Positions 59,084 through 64,000 of a stretch of DNA of 64,000 bases are shown in pieces. The position numbers were made by a program, and so were the translations under genes. Below the pieces are notes generated by a model. It searched no databases. It had not been told where the DNA came from and worked only from the letters and a program-made list of their open reading frames with translations. This DNA is from Cyanophora paradoxa. Its lineage: Eukaryota; Glaucocystophyceae; Cyanophorales; Cyanophoraceae. The DNA lies in NCBI GenBank assembly GCA_004431415.1, contig QPMI01000615.1, positions 1-64,000 of the forward strand, written 5' to 3'. Numbering within the stretch: position 1 is the stretch's first letter; each line of letters opens with the position of its first letter.

Positions 59084-60584
59084 ATGTCATGTATGCTTTG
59101 TGAAGCAAATCCAGGCGCGCGCCCACGACCCCCGATCAGGCCACCCTCGCCACCCGCCCCGCACCTTAGCCCCGGCTCTGCTGAGCCCCCACCTAGCCAG
59201 TGCTCAGCGGCTCACCCCTCTCTTACGTACCCAGCCCCATCCCGGCCCCCCGGGACACCCGCCCCGCGCCCCTCACGCCCAAAGATAGGGGGATGTGCAA
59301 CCGCCCTAGGCCTGTACTACCCCCCACCCCACCCCACCCCCCCACCCCCCCTACCGACTACGTACCGCCAACGCGAGCCCAAGAAGGACACCCCGCCCAA
59401 GCTCTCCCCCAAGGCCACACTGAACGCTTAGAGCTAGCGTCGAAGCGCCTATCCCTGTGTACCGGCCACAGGTCATGAGCTGACCCAGAGTTCGGCCCAT
59501 TCCGAACCGGTAGTGCATACGTTGAAGTCAGTGGTCTGAGAATACAACAAACGCCCAAGAATTGGGCTATCCTGAAAAAAAAGCTAGCTAGTCAGAACAG
59601 CCAGCCAGATACCAGTGTCACTTCGAAATACACGCGAAAGCCAGCAAAATTCGCTGATCAGACGTGCGCCAAAGCCAGCAAAATACACGCCAAAGCCGTC
59701 GAATTCAGTCACGCTGATCAAACGTGCGTTCAGCGTAGACAGAGCTAGCTAGCCGTGTACTACGCCTGTCTGGGCTACCCATAGGAGGGTGCGGCCCTCG
59801 CCGTTGCCGGCCCGGCCGTTCCCCCCCGAGGCCCGTAAGGGGAGTAACGCTCCACCCCCGCACGGCCTAGGCCGCGCGCGTGTCGTGCGCAGCATCGCGT
59901 CGTCGTTCTTGGGCGGTGGGAGTTCCTGCAGGCCCGGCGGGGCCGGGACCCGTCGGTAGCCTGCGGGGCCGAGGCGGCGCACGCGCGGAGGGGGGTCAGA
60001 TCGGAATTGATCGGCAATCGAAATCGAAGGCGCGCACTCGGGGAAAGCGCGAAAGCGCGATCCCTCCCTGGTCGATTCTGCGGGGCGGCGGAAGCGCGCA
60101 GAGGGGGTTCGGACAGCGCACGCGAGATCGGAGGTGGGGCGGGCACCCAGGGGTTCCAATCCACGCTCCGCGAGGGTAGATTGGCGGGCCTCCCAGTGCG
60201 AGTGCCTGCACGCGCGGGGTTGCGAACGCGGGCATTCCAACGCGGGCGGCGCGCTGGGACGGCGCGGACCTGGGCGCGCTCGGCCTCGTCAGGGAGAAAG
60301 CCTGCAGCGTTGCGCGCGCGCGCGGCGTCAAACGCGCCGCCCTCGGGGGCGACGAGGGCGACGCCGAGCTCGCGACGAGGGCGACGCCGAGCTCGACGCG
60401 CGCGCGGAGGCGCACCTGGGAAGGCGCCACGAAAGTGGCGCGCTCCATGGAGCACCGGCAGGAATGCGATCCGCTGCGTAAGCAACGGAAAGGTCAAGGA
60501 ACAAAACGCTGCGCGGCGCGCGGAGCGCTCACAAGGGATCGTGCACAGGCAGCGCGCTGGCCCAGCCTGGCAGTACTAGTGGCA
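59084..60584. other. C-rich simple sequence and degraded repeat A
   Basis: 59100-59400 is C-rich low complexity. 59620-59700 repeats a word of the form ACACGC.AAAGCCAGCAAAAT. 59760-60030 resembles an inverted, diverged family A element ending GGGGTCAGATCGGAATTG. 60340-60400 has a 24-bp tandem (GGCGACGAGGGCGACGCCGA). No gene is supported. Confidence 0.45.
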
Positions 60585-60960
60585 TAATTAAATGAAGAAA
60601 GCGGAATGCTGATCATCATACGTTACTAAGTTAAAAGTTATGCGGCCGCGGGCGTCTAGCCCCCGGGCCCGTTACCATCGATATCGGTTTTCGACCACTA
60701 GTACTGCGGGCGCGGGCTTCAGTGATCAATTCAAGATCAAGGCTTCCCGCGGCCGGCGCGCGATCGATATCGGCAAGACAGCTACGTAGACACGAGCTCG
60801 AGTGCTAGAGAATCGGCGCGCATAGATCCTTCTTGCTAGCGGATCCCCGCGCGCGCTGCGCGCCCGCCGGCGCGCGCCAAGGTCCCGCGCGCGCGCCGCG
60901 GCGCCGGCGCCCGCTATAGCTAGCCTAGTAGCTAATTATATAAGGCCCCGCTTGCGAGGG
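60585..60960. repeat. palindromic tract
   Basis: CCATCGATATCGG, GCGCGCGATCGATATCG, GCGCGCGCTGCGCGCCCGCC, GGCGCGCGCC and AGCTAGCCTAGTAGCTAATT. No coding evidence. Confidence 0.75.
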
Positions 60961-61274
60961 GGGGGGCAGCGATTCCGTCATGCAGTCCGCGGTGCTAGCG
61001 CTCTGGTCGCGTTATGCATGCGCGGTACAGCGCATGCGCAACGATTGCGCTGTGTACCGCTTCGGGTCCTCCGCGCTGCCGCCGCCGCGCCAGCGCCGGT
61101 TTCAATTTGGGGCTGCCCAAAACCGGGGGAGGGGGGGGGGGGGGGGGGGGGGACAGTGATTCCGTCCTGTGCAGCGCAGACAGCGCCGAGTCGCTCGCCG
61201 CGGTGCGCAGCAGTTTGTCTATACGCGGCGCACCTATTCCGGCGGCTGCGGTAAGCGCGCGGGAAACAGCAGCG

Positions 61275-61625
61275 ATGCGCGGCGTGCATATCCCAATCTC
61301 AGCTGCGGAGCTACGGGAGTACGTGGAACAGCAACTCACAGTCGAAGAGATTCGACGCCGGCTCTTCCGGGAGAAGGGCATTGAGATCAAAAGGCGCGCG
61401 CTCCAGTACAAGCTCGCGGCGGCCAGGCTCTCTACGAAATACTCGCTTCATTCCGACTATGTGGACGAGCTCGTTCAGCAGGCGGCGGTCGTGGGCGGCG
61501 AGGGTTTCGGGTACGACGCGATCAGAGGCGTGCTGGACTCCTTTCTACTTTCTACAATTAACTTTCTAGCAGAATGCGCTCTTGTGTCCCTGATAAGGGG
61601 GCTAGGAGGCGAGCTGGTCAACTGA
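61275..61625 (+). pseudogene. N-terminal helix-turn-helix of an integrase-like transposase
   Basis: The frame reads MRGVHIPISAAELREYVEQQ, LTVEEIRRRLFREKGIEIKR, RALQYKLAAARLSTK and DYVDELVQQAAV then GFGYDAIRGVLDS. This resembles the N-terminal DNA-binding part of eukaryotic integrase-type (DDE) transposases: two HTH units and a '..SD..L..V......GYR.I.G.L' segment. It then runs into unrelated hydrophobic residues, and no DDE catalytic domain follows. Upstream in the same frame is a poly-Gly run from a G homopolymer (61130-61152), so the true start is uncertain. Confidence 0.4.
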
Positions 61626-62379
61626 AAAATTACGATTACGATTCAATGATTACGGGGCCGGGGCTAGGCAGGGGGCTGGTCACGGGTCAACTGGGCTAGT
61701 GGCTAGGCCGACTCGGCGAGAGGGGGGAATATTAGAAAATTACAATTACGGTTAGGGGGCCACCGGGCTACAATTAGAGAGAGAGAGAGAGAGATGAAGC
61801 AAAAGACACGCCCGTGGACCGGGGTGACAGGATATATAGCAGCGCCGCAGAGGCCCCTAAAGGATTAGAGGGCCGCTGGGCTAGGCAGGGAGCAACGATA
61901 GACACATTACGCACCGCGCAGCAGAGCCGTCGCGGTCCGCCTGGAAGCGGCACCAGGGGCACCCGGGGCGTAATTCTTAGCTTCTTAGCTTGCTTGGCCC
62001 CAGTGTCTCCCTGGGCTTAGGCTTAGGAGGCTTAGGCTAATCGTAATTCTTATAAAAAAAATTAATTATAAGCTAAGTCACTGCGTCGTTTTTGGACCCT
62101 GCTTAAGCTTTCCATGTCTAGCTGATCGCAATAGTAGTTTCTTAGCTCCCTTGATGGCCGTAATCGTAATTCCTGGTCCTTGAAGCTTATATTAGCTATG
62201 TATATATAGCTATGGGTGATCGTAATCGGCACGGCATAACGTTAGCTTCTCAGCTCCCTCAGGGCCTGCCCTGGGCTTGGCCTTCGTAAATCGTAATTCT
62301 TATGGGTTGGTCTTAGCTCTCCTGGGGGCAAGATGCTGTAGTCATTTCAATGATAACCGCACTTCGCTGGCTATCTGCT
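61626..62379. repeat. GATTACG-rich spacer
   Basis: Repeated ATTACGATTACG/CGTAATTCTTA words (61628, 61738, 62038, 62158 and 62284), a (GA)n run at 61779-61793 and TATATATAGCTAT words. Paralogous words such as 'TTAGCTTCTTAGCT.. CCC.GGGCTTGG' recur at 61977, 62138 and 62243. No gene. Confidence 0.6.
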
Positions 62380-62517
62380 GGGGGTCGGGCTGCAGCGGCG
62401 GTGATACCTGCGAGGCCGGCTCCACCTACTCCCGTCTGATCCTTCGTGTGCCATACACCCCTTGACGACCATGTGCACTTGGGAGGGAGGTATCACCGCC
62501 GCTGCAGCCCGACCCCC
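62380..62517. repeat. 30-bp perfect inverted repeat
   Basis: Arms 62380-62409 and 62488-62517 are exact reverse complements (left arm starts GGGGGTCGGGCTGCAGCGGC), with a 78-bp loop. The right arm runs directly into Fanzor intron sequence (CTAGCCACTTGACCAGAGCT). Confidence 0.95.
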
Positions 62518-62880
62518 TAGCCACTTGACCAGAGCTCGCCTCCTAGCCCCCGCCCCCAAAGCGAGGGGGCCAGCAGCCGCCTAGCCCCGCCCGATCGTAA
62601 TCGAAATCGTAATCAGGCCAGGGCTCCCCCCGCCTATAGCCCATCGCAATCGTAATCGTACTAATCGCACAGACCTCTCGCAGGAGCATCTTCATCCGCT
62701 ACGGCACGGGTGTGGACGCGAAGCGCCTGCTCAGCTCGTAGCTAGGCTCGGCTCCCATCCCCTTTTTTCCATCAGGGCACCAGTCCCTGCGGGTTACGCT
62801 CTCACCCCGAACAGCACGGGTATAGTTAAAGCGTTGACGGTCTAGGAGTGGTCCCGCGCGCCCGTAGCTTAGAAAGAGCA
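62518..62880 (+). pseudogene. Fanzor last intron, last exon and 3' tail
   Basis: The end of the final intron is followed by the exon at 62684-62741 (SIFIRYGTGVDAKRLLSS, TAG; Gly to Ser near the end) and the conserved tail to AGAAAGAGCA (62880). It is the same subfamily as 25156 and 28439. No upstream coding exon remains. Confidence 0.9.
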
Positions 62881-63064
62881 CCCCCTTGTGCACGTCACAT
62901 CGTCATTGCAACAAAAACATGGTTGCCATGCGTGCAGAAATCCGCACTAAAAGCGAATGGCTCCAGCAGCGCGAGAAGACGAACGTGGCGGAGGCGACGA
63001 CATCTGCACCTGGGACGTACGGATCGGCTGCACCTGAATCGCAGCGATGTGAGGAATGCCGAAT

Positions 63065-64000
63065 TCAATTCAGAACGGCGGCAAAAGAATACCGAGCTGT
63101 AGAGCGGCTGCTGCACGGGTATAGGGATGCCGTTGCCATACGGGTTGTTTGAATTGAAGCTCGCGGAGTGGTAAATGGACGGCTGGCCTCCATATGTGGG
63201 AGTGGGATCGTATACGCCACTGTGGAAGAGGGGGGAGGAGGAGGGAGGGGGGGGGCGGGGAATCCCGGGTCAGGACACCCCACAGCGATAAACACATGCA
63301 CAAGATCAACATACCTTCCAATAGGTTTCGTGACCGATGGAGAACCAGCGTATCCACCAGGATTCGATGGCCGTGATGGCGTGAATCCCGAGTTGTAAAT
63401 GACGGGGTCCTTGTACTGAGCGCCACTGTAGCCATACGTGTCACGTCCCTGCGATCTTCCTCGTGAATACTTCGAAGACCGAAAGCAACTGAGAAAATTT
63501 TCAACATACAGTGCGGAGTGCTTCCTCGAACGTGATCTGCCTGAAACGGGCAGCACAGACATCCCGCTGCATGGCATCGACATTTGCTCGCAGAGCCTGC
63601 ATATCGGACACCGCGTCAGGTGAGCGTTCAGGGAGCACGCAAGCGTGAGAGAGAACAACAAAGGCCCCACCTCCAGCTCAACGAACAATGCCCGTGTTGA
63701 TGGCGCCCCGCTCTGATAGATGGCAGCGCTAGAGGCTGTGAAACTCTGGCCATGCTTGCTCTTCAAAGTCGCAGGAGGTGCAAGATTGAGGGGAGTTCCT
63801 GGGCGAAGCTTCTGGATCTTGTGCTGCTCAATAATCTCCAAGCCTTTCCAGCTGTTTGTGAGCGATAGCCTAAAATTCCAAAGAAAACAGAACACACCCT
63901 CGCATTTCCGGTCGTCCAAGTACGTTTCCGGCATCAGTGTCTTTCCTTCCAAGGTGACAACCGCAGCATATGTGCACGAGTCACTGGGCCCGAAGTCGGT
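63065..64000 (-). CDS. unidentified gene, 5' end beyond window
   Basis: Minus-strand exons from the right edge: TDFGPSDSCTYAAVVTLEGK with TLMPETYLDDRKCEG, then after an intron LSLTNSWKGLEIIEQHKIQK and PGTPLNLAPPATLKSKHGQS. Next are DAVSDMQALRANVDAMQRDV and RQITFEEALRT, then a Tyr/Gly/Ser-rich part (RDTYGYSGAQYKDPVIYNSG) and SNNPYGNGIPIPVQQPLYSS. GT-AG introns fit, for example 63873-63900. I do not recognise the family. On the opposite strand 62919-63152 has a frame with RCEECRIQFRTAAKEYRAVE, so the 3' end of the minus gene is uncertain. Confidence 0.5.
   Translation of the reverse strand, partial: TDFGPSDSCTYAAVVTLEGKTLMPETYLDDRKCEGVFCFLWNFRLSLTNSWKGLEIIEQHKIQKLRPGTPLNLAPPATLKSKHGQSFTASSAAIYQSGAPSTRALFVELEVGPLLFSLTLACSLNAHLTRCPICRLCEQMSMPCSGMSVLPVSGRSRSRKHSALYVENFLSCFRSSKYSRGRSQGRDTYGYSGAQYKDPVIYNSGFTPSRPSNPGGYAGSPSVTKPIGRYVDLVHVFIAVGCPDPGFPAPPLPPPPPSSTVAYTIPLPHMEASRPFTTPRASIQTTRMATASLYPCSSRSTARYSFAAVLN

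Overview
This window is nuclear DNA of a unicellular photosynthetic eukaryote. Protein-coding genes are split by short GT-AG introns (mostly 50-100 bp). The gene set is eukaryotic: histone H4, prefoldin 4, CSN8, KRR1, TFIIIC90, PAT1, RFC4, SGF29 and LUC7. Two genes point to a plastid of primary origin: murD (peptidoglycan synthesis, with a likely N-terminal targeting extension) and PCYA (ferredoxin-dependent bilin reductase). MurD plus PcyA in an intron-bearing nuclear genome fits a glaucophyte (Cyanophora-like) best, with a prasinophyte green alga as the alternative. That placement is inference.

Layout. 1-1.03 kb: 3' part of a CH-domain gene. 2.4-4.15 kb: divergent PFDN4 / CSN8. 4.76-6.78 kb and 21.45-23.40 kb: two copies of a ~2-kb unit, each with an intact H4 gene. 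7.0-10.1 kb: NDUFB4-like and KRR1 (minus). 10.2-21.2 kb: TFIIIC90, an RS-domain protein and PAT1 (plus). 24.4-33.4 kb: Fanzor/TnpB relics between murD, RFC4, SGF29 and PCYA (minus). 36.6-46.4 kb: an unidentified gene, LUC7, a small minus-strand gene and a CCCH zinc-finger-like gene. 47.0-54.4 kb: a second, broken copy of the CCCH gene carrying a ~6.4-kb LINE retrotransposon flanked by an 8-bp target-site duplication. 54.4-62.9 kb: gene-poor DNA with palindromic tracts, GC-rich simple sequence and transposon scraps. 63.07-64 kb: an unidentified minus-strand gene that leaves the window.

The most unusual signal is mutational. Where duplicated segments can be aligned, the extra bases in one copy are repeatedly 6-bp insertions that turn a trinucleotide X into X-X'-X, where X' is its reverse complement (for example CCA to CCA-TGG-CCA). 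I found eleven cases with a directly matching partner and two more that need one assumed substitution. Repetition of this event could build the palindrome-saturated intergenic DNA seen throughout (AGCT, GTAC, TATACGTA arrays). A natural source would be excision footprints of an element with a 3-bp target duplication and hairpin-ended flanks.

A second signal is a ~140-bp sequence directly after every Fanzor C-terminus that also occurs alone. Eight copies share the same right edge (AAAGAGCA), suggesting a transposon right end that may also encode a guide-RNA scaffold. A third is very short 5'-truncated LINE tails, one of which forms an insertion that could be removed exactly as a GT-AG intron. 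A fourth is scattering of 60-300 bp host-gene fragments, introns included, into intergenic DNA.
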